Source: Eucommia ulmoides
Taxonomy: Eukaryota > Streptophyta > Magnoliopsida > Garryales > Eucommiaceae
Direction: 5' to 3'
Assembly (NCBI GenBank): GCA_016647705.1
Contig: CM028338.1
Coordinates: forward strand, 22,403,577-22,467,576
DNA length: 64,000 nt
Shown: positions 25,191-36,010 of the stretch, one piece after another
How the letters are laid out: the number at the start of each line of letters is the position of its first letter
Numbering within the stretch: position 1 is the first letter of the stretch
The notes under the pieces: generated by a model
The model's database searches: none
Told to the model about the DNA's origin: nothing
Seen by the model: only the letters and a program-made list of their open reading frames with translations
Program-made: the position numbers and the translations under genes

Positions 25191-27319
25191 GTTTGGTTGT
25201 GCCCTTTAATTTGTAAACTATTTATGTGTGTTGAACTAATTGTCAACTAGATTACGTGTGCAAAGCAAAAATACCCAATAGCATTTTGACTATATCCTTG
25301 TTAGATCACTAAGGACTGTAAGAAACCTAAGTAGGTTAGGTTGAAATAAAAGAGAAAAGATGAGTATCATCTTTATGATACAGTCTCAGCCCTAGACCAG
25401 GGTGAATTTCTAGGAGTAGTTTTTTAACTCTCTTGAGAAAGACATATTCACTCTCATTGTTTACCAAACAATAGATTATACTTAACTAGGAAACGACATC
25501 TAACCGGACTCTTGACAAAGCCCGAGACACGTACAAACCTTCTCCAATCACAATTAACAAAAATCCCATGTCAATCGGGATTGAATAACGTCATCAGCAT
25601 AAAAAATCCACATAGAGTCACATCAACAATAGAATCCCCACAGAGTTTCTCAATAATGAATACCTCAATCAATTGGGATCAAACCATACCAAACATGAAA
25701 ATAACCCACCATTCCAGATCTGACCATACTAGACTTAACCAACTAAGGAATAATTAGGTATAGACTTGAGTCCTGGTAGGCACGAGGATACGAGAAAACT
25801 CTAAAGGTTGGGTCGTTACCTTAAATGAAATTTCTCCATCCCTAGTAGACAGGACTTCGACCTATCATTGGTAGACCACTAAGGTACATAGGAGACCCAA
25901 GGCGCTCCTATTTAAACTAGAGATATGTCAGCAATCACAAATAATCTCTTTGTCTTGTATCTGGTAATATCTCTTGAGAAGTCCCTTGACTTCCTTGAGA
26001 AGCAGACTACCAATCCTTTTGTTAAGCATAAAACAAAGTATACCTATGCTCGAACTACGAATCTTCCTGATCCTCGGTAAAGTGTGTAGGAAGCCCTTGC
26101 GGGTACGATTGGCAATCTGAGCAAGCACAATGAGGGATTAACTATATTTCGACTAGATTCCTAACCTAAGAACTTAGTGTTTATATATAACCTAGGTGGG
26201 TTTAGATCATCTTATGATTACCATCCATAAATATTAATGCCAGTTATATATAAACAACCTAATGGGAGTTTCCAGACTAAAACGAACACTACAATTCGCA
26301 CGGTTAGTTCAGGATACAGAGGCAACCGATGTGAGCTCAACCAGATCCTTGGAATGGTCATGAGATAGTCTCGTGCCCCAGATAGAGCTAGGGACAATAT
26401 ATCTAGTTTATTTGGTTAGAATCTATAACGGGACTCACCCTAGCTAGAGCCGGGGAACTATCTGGTTTCTCCGTTCAGATTATATGATAAGAGTCACCCC
26501 AGCTAGATGTGGGGTGCATTATAGTAGATCTTTTCCCTAAACAGTTTCTTGATATAAGAACCACACCAATCCTAAGATAATTAATGCAAAAATTCAAAAA
26601 AATGAAAACTATAATCCCAGGAAATGAACAAACATTGTCAAGCCCCAGTCAATGTCTGTGGTACATTTTTCCCGAGGTTAAATTTCACTAAGGATGTTTT
26701 CTAGTCCTCGTTCGGTAATCCCAAGTGGTATGTAGCCAAGAAACTCTACTAAGTGTTGAGTTAACCGAGAGTCTTCGCCCATTGTGAATTCTTTCAGTTA
26801 TTTTCAATCTTGTATTGTTATCACGACCCATAAATTAGCTTCCCTAACCAGGAACCTATTCCACAAAATATTGATCCACATCCCAAGTTTGAATTTCATT
26901 TGACCTGATTCTCAATTAATTTTGATATATATAGGTGCCCTAATGGGGCTCAGTCAAGCCAGTGCACAAAGATCAATTGTCGACCTCAGTCTCAAACTAA
27001 CTAGACACCCCAAAATTAGTTTCTCTAACCTAGAACCATTCCACCCAATCTTGATTTACTTTACATGTTAAAAGTACATGTGACCTAATTCTCATTAATT
27101 TGAGACATATAGGAAAACCTTTTGGCGTACAGTTAAAATTTGTAGCTAGTTGTATTTTACGGATTTTGGACAATAATATAGTGTAGTAGTAGATTTTACT
27201 TTATATGCTAAAACTACAAGTGACCTGATTCTCATTAATTTGAGATATGTAGGAGAACCCTTTGAGTACAATCATAAACAAGATTCAGTTGACCCAAGCG
27301 TCATCTTCCCCACAATAAG

Positions 27320-27655
27320 GAGTCTATAGTAGTAGATCGGCAGGATCACATATGTCATCATCCTTGATTCAATAATAGTAATCCTTGAGGATCAGGTATG
27401 TTGCTATCATTTCTTTAATAGTAGTAATTCTCTAGGATCAGGTATGTCGCTGTCCTTTGGAGTAGGAGTAGAAGATCGGTAGGATTAGGTATGTCATAGT
27501 CCTCGCTTCAATTATAGAAGTAATCCTCTAGTATTAGGTATGTTTCCATCCTTTAGGAGCAGTAGATCGGTAGGATCCGGTATATCGTTCTCGCTTCAAT
27601 AGCAGTAATCCTCTATCATCTAGTATGTCATCGTTCTTTAGGAGTAGTATATCCC
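27320..27655. repeat. ~46-bp tandem array
   Basis: Seven units around 'aggatcaggtatgtcgctgtcctt' with an alternating 'agtagatcgg' or 'agtaatcctct' lead. The TATGT landmarks are at 27351, 27397, 27443, 27490, 27539, 27581 (TATAT) and 27624. The array ends exactly where truncated O-LTR copy 4 begins. Confidence 0.8.
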
Positions 27656-28220
27656 ATCAATGCATTAAATTCACATCCCATCAAGCATTAAATGCTTTGG
27701 ATGACATGGCATGGCTACGTTCAAAAGATCTAGATATTTTCACAAAAATATGTAACAGTAACTAGAAAACTTGGAAACCAACCGATGGTTACAAGGTAAG
27801 TTAACCAGATTCCATCCAAAATGAACCGAATGTGTGGCCTCCAAGTTACGACTCATCACTTTTGATTAAATGCAAAGTGATACCTAAAGACTAAATATAA
27901 TGCAACTTGGATGCATTTATGACGACCAAATCGAAATAATGGATCTAACCAATATTTAGTTGCTAAATCGAGCTGGATTCATCCCATCAAGTTATAAATC
28001 CACCCATATGCAAGTAATTTCATTGGTGGGGAGGTAATGATTGGCAAACGTTGGTAATCATTGCCAATAACTACCAAATCTTTAAGAATCCAACCTTCTC
28101 CCCTAAATTCGTTTCAAGACAAACCAAACCAATACAGGGTAACAAGTCCCCTAGGACAAATACTACCCAAGGAACATCCTAGTTTTGTCTGTGCATTGGC
28201 CAATACGTAGGCCCAAGGCC

Positions 28221-28228
28221 TATAAATA
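28221..28228 (+). promoter_or_regulatory. TATA box of O-LTR copy 4
   Basis: TATAAATA in the shared context 'caaggcctataaatag'. Confidence 0.5.
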
Positions 28229-28433
28229 GAGACGTCCCCTTCTAATTTTTTCAAATCTTGAATGCCTAGCTTCTCCCTCTAAACTCGAGCAACTCTCTCG
28301 AGTTTTAGGCCTCTGAAGTGAATTTCTAAAATAACACATCATTATTCTACCAAAATCTAGTTGTGGAAGGTGTTCTTTGAGTTCTTAGAACAAGAACCTC
28401 AAGGATCGATGATCACTGATCAACAATAAGGCT

Positions 28434-29000
28434 TACATATTGTTTATTGGAACTGGATGGTGAACCTCTTCCTTTCGATTTTGTCCCCTTTACTTCAAAT
28501 GTTTTTGCTTTATATGTTAGCATATAGGCAAACAATGTTTATTTCCTGCATTTTCGAAAAGCAAGGTATTGTTAGACGAAAACAAAACCACATCTCTATT
28601 CTTTGATCTATTTGCCTGAACGGTATATACTGGATTCTTTCTTTGGGAATTGGTAAATCTTCGTCTGAAGATGGTCTTTTTCTTTTGTCAAAGATCCTTC
28701 CTAAAGGTAACTTTAATATGTCTCATACTTGTCTCGTAGTTGAAAACCCAACATCCTATGTTGCGTGATGGTTTTACGGTTCTATAGCTTCTAAATGAAT
28801 TTGGATCACTAGACAGTATCCAATAAAGTTGTATTGTCAACGGCGCTTGTCATGGGAATTTGGGGTGTTGTGTATAATTGGTTTGATGATGACATCAGAC
28901 CTATCTTGAACTGGAATTGGGTGATAAGTAATTTGCGAAGTTTTGTCTTACCTCCATCGCTTTGCTCTTATGCCTCTTGTCTTTTCTACTTATCTGTATT
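28434..29000 (+). pseudogene. Antisense ORF remnant beside integrase fragment
   Basis: The + strand frame at 28700-28900 matches the frame at 22750-22910 (minus), as described there. Here it lies downstream of, and opposite to, an integrase C-terminus encoded on the minus strand at 29510-29750. That is the position reported for antisense ORFs of Tat-lineage elements. Stops and frameshifts are frequent. Confidence 0.45.
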
Positions 29001-29509
29001 AGAACGTTAGTTGTGAAAGAAACATAACATATAAACAATTAGAAGTTAGAGTTACAAAACAAGGCCTTCATAGTCAAGTATATTATCTATTTTTAGAAAT
29101 TCTTTCTTTCTTAGGAGTACAAATTTAGACTAGGTCATCTATCGGAGGCATCAAGATCTCTAGCAGCTTCCAGCCTGTCTTCCTTTGAATCCCAATGTAG
29201 TTAGAATTATCAGTTGAATTCTTCGATTTACTCGACCAGTTAAAGTACAGTCATCTCTAGATGAATCCAAACTTTACAGATGAACGAAATATTGGTTAAA
29301 ATTTGATGTATCCTATTTGTATTAATTATTTTTTATATGTTTGCCATTTTTTCCCTTAGCACCCTTTCAAGTTTTCACTAAGGCCAACTACCACATTTTT
29401 GCACCTCAGCGCCCTTTCAGGTTTTCAAGATGTCCCCAGGTCAGACTAATTTTATACTCTTTTTTGCCCTCACTTTCTTCTGGTAATGAGTCTAGGTTTA
29501 TCTTTTCTA

Positions 29510-29750
29510 AGGGTAGAACATTTTTACCGCATTAGTATTAATAGGCTCTTAGAACTCTTCTCCAGCCGTTTTTTGAAGTATTAAGGCCCCATGGCCTAAC
29601 ACTTTCTTGACGACGAATAGTCCTTCCCAATTTGGCGCGGAATTTCCCTAAGCTTCATCTTGGAATGAGAAGATCTTCTTTAGTACTAATTCATCCATAT
29701 TATATATTCACGGATAAACCTTCTTATTCTGAGCTCTAGCAATCATGTTT
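29510..29750 (-). pseudogene. Tat/Ogre integrase C-terminal remnant
   Basis: The minus-strand frame reads 'RAQNKKVYP', then 'DELVLKKIFSFQDE', 'APNWEGLFVVKKVLGHGALIL' (given here as a 21-residue span with stops nearby) and 'INTNAVKMFYP'. These are the usual markers of the integrase C-terminus in this lineage (NKKVRPR, GDLVLKKVLP, PNYEGPYVVKK, NADAVKKYY). It is followed downstream by repeated 'gaaagggcgctgaggtgcaaaaa' type sequence. This is an inverted fragment lodged in O-LTR copy 4, with several in-frame stops. Confidence 0.65.
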
Positions 29751-29836
29751 CGATAACATTACCCATGGTATATAACAGTGAGTCTCTTTCCCTCTATCAG
29801 GCATAGTTGATCAAGTATTTTCTATCACACTATGAG

Positions 29837-30440
29837 TAGGGATGGCAAAAAAAGTTGAATCGACGGCTAACCGAGAGAAACCGAACCGAATAATTCGGGT
29901 TGAAACCAACTAAATGGTTTTGGTTTTGGTTTTGGTGTAGATTTAGAAACTGAAGTGGTTTTGGTTTCGGTTTTGGTTTTGGGATAATAACCTAATCGAC
30001 CAGTGAGCCAAACTGTATAACCGATATATATATATATATTTAGTATTTATAGTTTCATCTCTATTTTTATTTATTTACACTTTTAACCCATTTAGTTTAC
30101 ACATTAGTTGGTTTTTAGTTTATGTTGAAGACTGTTTTCATGTAGTTGGTTTCGCAAACTGTATGATTTTGGAGAATGTTTTTATGTAGTTGGTTTTTCT
30201 ATTGGTTTTTAGTTATTTTAAATAGTGTATGATTTGGAGAATGTTTAGAATTAATAGTGAATTGTGGTTCGTGGTTTTGCGATTTTGGTTTTGGTTTTGG
30301 CTAAAAGTAAGCGATCCGGTTTTAAAATCGTTTAAAAAAAATAGGTGGTTTTGCTTTTTGTTTTGGTTTTACATATCTTAAACAGTTTTGGTTTTGATTT
30401 TTCATGAAACCGAGCCGAACCCGAACTATTGACATCCGTA
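29837..30440. mobile_element. Non-autonomous hAT-like element
   Basis: 604 bp with imperfect terminal inverted repeats (TAGGGATGGCAA on the left; TACGGATGTCAA on the right, reverse complement). The 8-bp duplication is ACTATGAG (29829-29836) and ACCATGAG (30441-30448), one mismatch. The interior is rich in 'ggttttggttttggt' runs, with an AT dinucleotide run near 30020-30045 and no transposase. The uninterrupted target is visible in O-LTR copies at 3700 and 13400. Confidence 0.8.
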
Positions 30441-31792
30441 ACCATGAGTTGTGCATAGTTTCTATAATTCTGTCAAAAATATTATATCGACTATTTACTA
30501 ACTATACAACTACTAATAATTTGATTTACTTTCTGCCAAATGTAAATATCACAACCAGATTGGGTTATGGACTAGCACCTATATATATACACTTATATAT
30601 TACAACGACAGACCATTGTGGCTAAGAACTCAGGATAAAGGGAGGACCTCTATTCCTTTAGGAATATGTGTGATTCTTCTTCATAAATCTTCTTGCTTTC
30701 CTTAGTTACAAGTAGGACTAAGATAAATATATGGTATTTCTTTTACTTTTTCAATTAACAACACACACACTAACACTAACTAACGAAAACAAAATAGTTT
30801 GATTAAAGAGTTCTTGACCAAAGAGTGTTATAAACCTAATTATGGATGTGATTTAGTTTTTTCACAACTTTAGCAACTATTAATAAATAACTAAGGTTGT
30901 GATTCAGGTTGTTCACAATTAAAACTAACTAATAATCAACAAACATTAACTAAAACCAACCAATCTTTAACTAAAACCAGCCCGATCTGCGAGTTCTCAA
31001 CTTAACCAGGACGAACTACGTTTGACCTGATATTTGGTAATCATCCAAAGTACGTAGGAAACTCATAAGGGTTTGGTCATGCCTTTAATAATAAACCATA
31101 TCCTTTACCCTAACCATAACGAACTATGTAAACACCTGATTCTCATTTGACATACGTAGGCAACCCACGTGTTGGTTCGGTCACGTATTTAAACAATTTA
31201 GCCTTAGTTTGTATTTCATTTAGTATAGCTTCCATACTTTTTTTTTTTTCTGTATATGAACTGTTATTGGGTGTCACTAACTAGTAGTAGTTGTAGTATT
31301 TACTAGTTTTCCATTACGTCATGATAAAATACAAGAAAAGAGGAAAACTTTAAAAAGGGAATTATTCTTGTTTAAGTAATCAAAGAAAACTGCTTGGATA
31401 GTGTTTAATAGTGAATATCTATTTAGACTGAGGCACCATCTTCAGACTGGTGTCTAACACCTTTCCTAAGTATAATTGATTTCCAAACTTAAAAAAATAA
31501 TCTCTGGTACATAGACCTCTGGAAGTAAATCACGGGCCATTTTAAAAAGAAAAATAAATTTCGAAAAATCCTGGTGACCTAGCACTCCATTTACCCCCAT
31601 GATAAGTGGCGACTCCATTTTAACATAAAATCTCAGCCCAATAAGTTTTTCAAAATCGACGCCTAGAAAAGCCCTTGAAAAACCATTTTCAAAATGAATG
31701 AATTTGAACAACTTAGAGAGAAAGATATGAAACTTGTTTTCATACTCTTCTTGATTCTCTACTTCTTCCGCTATCGAAATCAGGGTATGTCA

Positions 31793-31797
31793 CCCAG
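31793..31797. repeat. Right target-site duplication CCCAG
   Basis: Identical to 1665-1669. After it the Tat pol frame resumes. Confidence 0.8.
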
Positions 31798-33964
31798 GAT
31801 AGTCCTGAGTATCACTATGCAATGATTGTACATAGACCCAACCTACTCGTCGGTTTACCAGAACCAATGGAAGTTTGTTATAGGGATGTAGGTCGTGATC
31901 GAGGAGAAAACCAAGAAGCTATTGGATGAAAACACGATAAAAAAATAAACTTCCCTCTTCAGCAAGTAAACTTTATTCTAATCAAGAAAAAGATAAAGAA
32001 GTGGCACATGTGCATGGACTTCACCGACCTCAACAAGGTCTGCCTAAAGGACTGCTTTTCTCTTCCAATGATTGACTTGATTGGGGATGCTACAGCCGGC
32101 TACTAGTTCCTTAGCTTAATCAACAACTTTTCAAGGTACAATAAGATCAACATGTACCCGCCTGATAACAAAATAATGACATTGATCACCAATAAGGGCC
32201 TTTACTAATCTAGGGTCATGTAATTCGATCTCAAGAATGCCGGAGCAACGTAACATAGATTAATGAACAAGATGTTCACTAACTTCCTTAGGAAAACCAT
32301 GGGGATCTACATCAACGACACGCTGGTAAAAAGCAAAGTGGCTGGTGATCACCAGTCTAACCTACAAAAGAAATATGTATTTGGAGTTAGAGCAGGAAAG
32401 TTCCTTAGCCACCTACTGACCATAAGAGGAATCAAGGCCAGCTCAGAGCAGATCAAAGCTATCTTGAACATGACCTCCTAAGGAAGTGCAAAAGCCAAAC
32501 AAGGTGAGTAGAGGCCTTAAACCAATTTATTTTCAAAGCATCTGATAAATGTATACCATTCTTCAAAACTCTACGTGGCAATAAGAGTTCGAAGTAGATC
32601 AACAAATGTGAAGAAGCCTTTCTACCGCTCAAGAAGTACATCTCAAAACCACTAATACTCATTACCTCGATGCTAGGGAAAGAACTTATAATCTAACTGG
32701 CAGAATCCACTATGGACATAAGCTGGACATTTATAATTGAAGAGCTCATAACTTAGAGACTCATGTACTACGTCAGCCACGCTCTGAGTTAAATAAAATA
32801 CTGCTATACACGAATGGAGTTGATCACCTATTTGTTAATAATATCAAGAAAGAAGTTGTTTTCCTTCTAATCTCACCCAATAATGGTGCTCACCATCATT
32901 CCCTTGAGGGTCATATGGCATCGATCGGAGACCTCCAATAACTACTAAAATGGTAGATTGAAATTGGAGAGTTCCATATCAAGTACCGCCCATGGACAAG
33001 CATCAAAGAACTAGCGCTAATAGACTTCATCTTGAAATTTACATTCCCGGAGGAGCAAGCCCCTAGAAGTGAGAATCACGTTCGCAACACCGACCAAAGT
33101 TTGATCGAATACTGGATGGTATAGATGTACAGATCAGCATATCCAAGGATTTAATGGGATGGATTAGTAATTCGCACCCCCGAATGTGACATTCTAGAGT
33201 ATGTGTTAACACTCGACTTGAAAGCAACGAACAACAAGGCCGAGTACGAAGCACTAATGTCCTCTTTAAGAATCTTAAAGGAACTTGGGGCTACTCAAGA
33301 AGAAGTCTACTATGATTTTATAGCAATATTAAATTAGGTCAATGGAGAGTACATATCCAAGGAAGCCAAGATGATATCATACCTACAAAAAGTCACACTC
33401 TTCATGACAAACATCAAAGGACTGGCGCTGACAAACTTCATCTCGAAATTTACATTCCCGGAGGAGCAATCCCCTAGAAGTGAGAATCATGTTCGCAACA
33501 CCAACCAATGTTTGATCGAATACTAGATGGTGTATATGGACAGATCGTCATATCAAAGTATCTCATGGGATGGATTAGTAATTCGCACCCTCGAAGGTGA
33601 CATTCTAGAGTATGTGTTGACACTCGACTTGAAAGCAACGAACAACGAGGCTGAGTACGAAGCACTAATGTCCTCTTTAAGAATCTTAAAGGAACTCGGA
33701 GCTAGTCAAAGGTCACCGTCAAGCAAATTCCAAGAGAAGGGAACAAGTCGGCAGACTTGCAGGCCAACCTAGCTACTGCCTCCGATATTAGGTGGCACAT
33801 GACTATTTTGCTCAAGAACATACTACAACGGAACTGTAAGCTAGCCGAGAAGGAATTTAAGGAAGTAATACACCAATCAAGGTAGATGGACCCCATCTAT
33901 AATTACCATATTAACAGACTTCTCCCTGAAAAGAATAATGGTATTAGAAGAGTCTGCTACTAAG
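31798..33964 (+). pseudogene. Tat-lineage pol remnant: RT, RNase H, connection
   Basis: This continues the frame cut at 1669. RT spans about 31990-32480: 'HMCMDFTDLNK', 'GLY-SRVM-FDLKNAGAT', and a catalytic box reduced to 'GIYINDTLVKS' (family VYVDDMLVKS), so one catalytic aspartate is lost. The RNase H start is around 33060-33300 ('CDILEYVLTLDLKATNN', 'AEYEALMSSLRILKELGA') and is present twice because of a local duplication. The connection to integrase follows at 33715-33964 (REGNKSADLQANLATAS; WMDPIYNYHINRLLPE). Integrase itself is absent, since the frame stops at the inverted LTR at 33965. There are many in-frame stops. Confidence 0.8.
33001..33709. repeat. Tandem duplication in the RNase H region
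   Basis: Segments 33001-33298 and 33412-33709 are near identical (start 'catcaaag.actggcgct', end 'aaggaact.ggggct'). The offset is 411 bp. The second copy jumps directly to the connection domain and lacks the second half of RNase H that follows the first copy. Confidence 0.9.
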
Positions 33965-34559
33965 TAACGCACCCCAAATTTTGAAAAGGAGGTAAGAGAA
34001 AGATGCAATTTGGTTTTCTCCTCTTAAATCTATTTATTTTGAAGGGAAAAAAATGAGTTTCACAAGCTTCTCCATGCACCAGTTTTGAAAACATTTCTTT
34101 AGGCTGAATTTTGTTTGAAAAATAGAGTTTCCACCTAGCATTGAGTGAAATGGTGTGCTAGATCTTCAAGATTTTTGAATATTTTTTATTTTATTTTTTA
34201 AATGGCCCAAGTTTTAACTCAATTTTTTTTTTTTTTGGTATTAATTAGAGAATTCTTCAAAGGTTCAGGGTCATTTATGCTTAAAGAAAGTTATAGGCAC
34301 CCAATGACACCCATTTGAAGACAATACCTAATTTTAAATAAATCTTTGAATGAAATCAAGTCCAAGTAATTTTCTTCGGTTTGGTTAACAAAATTATTCC
34401 CAATATTTATTTTTATGTTTATTTTATGCAACAAGAAATAAAAGATCTTTAAAACAACAAAATTATGAAAGATAAATAAAAAATTATTTATTTTGAAAAA
34501 ACAATGTGCCCCCTATTAGATCGCTTATCAATTGTAGAAGAATCGACAAGTTAGCCTTC

Positions 34560-34590
<31 letters not shown>

Positions 34591-35760
34591 CTTTCAGCTT
34601 TGGTCGTTTTGCTAAAACTTACAGGCATTTCAAAGAGAAGAAAGGTGGTAAAAAATGTTGAAATAAGGAAACAAACAGTTTTAGAAATGTGGAAAACCAT
34701 ATTTTGATTTAGAAAAACATTTTTTATTTTATTTTAAATGAACTAAAACTTTTAGAAAACTTTATAAAAAAGAGGTTTTCTGGTTTCTACTAAAAAACAA
34801 TTTTAAATAAAACTTTTGTTTTGTGAAAAAAGTGTGAATTTTTTTTTTCAAAAATCTTCCATACAAAGAATCTCTAAAAATAATCATTTTTAAGAAGAGA
34901 TTTTAAGGAAAATTTCGAACAAAGTTGCCTTTAGAAGGGAAAGCAAGTTTAAAAAAACATTTATAAAAGAGTAGGTTAAAGAATTTTAAAAATTTTGTAA
35001 TGACATCTTCTTAAGAAAACTTCTTGCAAAAAAAAAAATGTTAGAAAAAACTTTTAAAGACAAATTTTGGGAAGGCTCCATTGAAAGGAAAGACAAGTTC
35101 GAAAATAATTTTTCTAACAATCCTTCTTAGGGAGAATCTTGATAAAAAAAAAAGTTTTCTTCGGAAGGGAAAGAAGTTTTTGAGAAATTTTTTTATGAAA
35201 GAAAGTAAAAAAAAAAAAATCTTTTAAAATAAACCCCCTTTTAAAGAGAATACTTTTGGAAAAGAAAAAAAGTTTTTTCTTAGAGTAAAACAAAAGTTTC
35301 TTTTAGGAAGAACTTCTTCTTGTAAAACTCATTTTCTTTTCTTTCCCCCCCCCTCTTTTGCCCTCTAAACAATCAAAATAAGGTAAAGCTTTAGGAAAAA
35401 TAATGACAATATTTTTACATGGTTATGCTATATTTTAAGTGTGTTAAATACATGGTTACACTATATACAAGCAATATACACAAATTTAAACCAACATTAT
35501 AGGGGTTTTTTAAGAAAGATACATACTGACATCCCTAAGTGATTACCAATTTTTCCTCTTGTAGACATGACATTTTGACTGTCCCGCAAAAAAATTATGC
35601 TTTATTTTAAAATTTATTTTCAAAAATAAAAAAAAATAAAAAAAATAAAAAAAAAAGAAAAGAAAAAATGAAAAAAAAGGAAAGATAAAACAAAAAAAAA
35701 AAGCAAAAAAATAAATAAATAATAAAATAGAAAAGAAAAGGTTTCCTTGTCAAAATGAGA
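34560..35760. repeat. Low-complexity T-rich and A-rich tract
   Basis: A T run at about 34566-34590, repeated 'gggaaagaagttt' type purine blocks at 34830-35330 and an A-rich stretch at 35600-35735. No coding frame. Confidence 0.85.
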
Positions 35761-35865
35761 TTAGGTTTCATTTTCTATTTCCTTTTAGGTTTTGTTTTCT
35801 TTTTTTCATCGAATTGGGACTAGGGTTTCCTAGGGTTTCTAGGATTTTTCACTCCACATCCTTTC

Positions 35866-36010
35866 TATAAATAAGACCCTCATCCTCATAGTTTAGACAA
35901 AAATTTAGAGAGAAACCCTTTGGGGTCATTGAGAAATTGAGAGAAAAATCCCTTAGAGAGTTATTCTCATCGTAAACCCTTTTGGGAAGCTGTCTGCGAG
36001 AGACAAAAGC
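35866..36010 (+). promoter_or_regulatory. Possible + strand TATA and leader inside the inverted LTR
   Basis: 'ttctataaataagacc' at about 35867 is followed by a 'gagagaaaccctttgggg' leader-like stretch. It faces opposite to the O-LTR terminal homology, so the middle of this block may be a separate + strand LTR inserted here. Diverged repeats of 'gccgggatggggttctc' type sequence follow at 36155 and 36318. Confidence 0.3.

Larger units (their letters stand above)
19325..27654 (+). pseudogene. Ogre-like internal region, mostly unassigned
   Basis: The first 120 bp continue the gag remnant (DLKNRIENLI). I could not recognise protease, RT or integrase in 19440-22600, so pol is deleted or too decayed. 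The later part carries a minus-strand antisense ORF remnant (22690-23480), CTACGT-motif hairpins (22065, 22254, 26050, 27070, 27210) and two tandem arrays (24470-25190, 27320-27655). Tandem repeats and antisense ORFs between integrase and the 3' LTR are known for Tat-lineage elements. At 27655 the sequence joins the middle of an O-LTR, so the polypurine tract and the first ~900 bp of that LTR are deleted. Confidence 0.5.
1670..31792 (+). mobile_element. 30-kb nested Ogre/Tat-like LTR retrotransposon complex
   Basis: The left end is TGTAGACA at 1670. The right end is ...ATGTCA at 31792. Both are flanked by CCCAG, and the interrupted host pol frame resumes on the right. LTR-type sequence occurs three times in the same orientation (1670-11285, 11286-14664, 27655-31792). 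The primer-binding site at 14667 resembles the tRNA-Arg type used by Ogre elements. A gag zinc-finger-like remnant is split at 17690/19325. Non-coding internal parts carry three tandem arrays. About 9 kb of the span is later insertions. Three LTR copies rather than two imply a second element inserted into the first LTR, followed by recombination between LTRs. No intact ORF remains. Confidence 0.75.
27655..31792 (+). repeat. O-LTR copy 4, 5'-truncated 3' LTR
   Basis: It starts inside the LTR (matching about 12180 of copy 2) and runs to ...GGTATGTCA at 31792, followed by CCCAG. It is interrupted at 28434-29820 by a minus-strand integrase fragment and at 29837-30440 by a hAT-type element. It has a TATA box at 28221, CTACGT hairpins at 31015 and 31125, and the 'gactgaggcaccatcttc' end block at 31420 that copy 1 lost. 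Confidence 0.75.

Noticed and set aside
33948..33964. AGAGTCTGCTACT as a reverse primer-binding site for the inverted O-LTR
   Set aside because: It looks like the Ogre-type site only in part, and the same bases read as the continuing Tat connection domain on the + strand.
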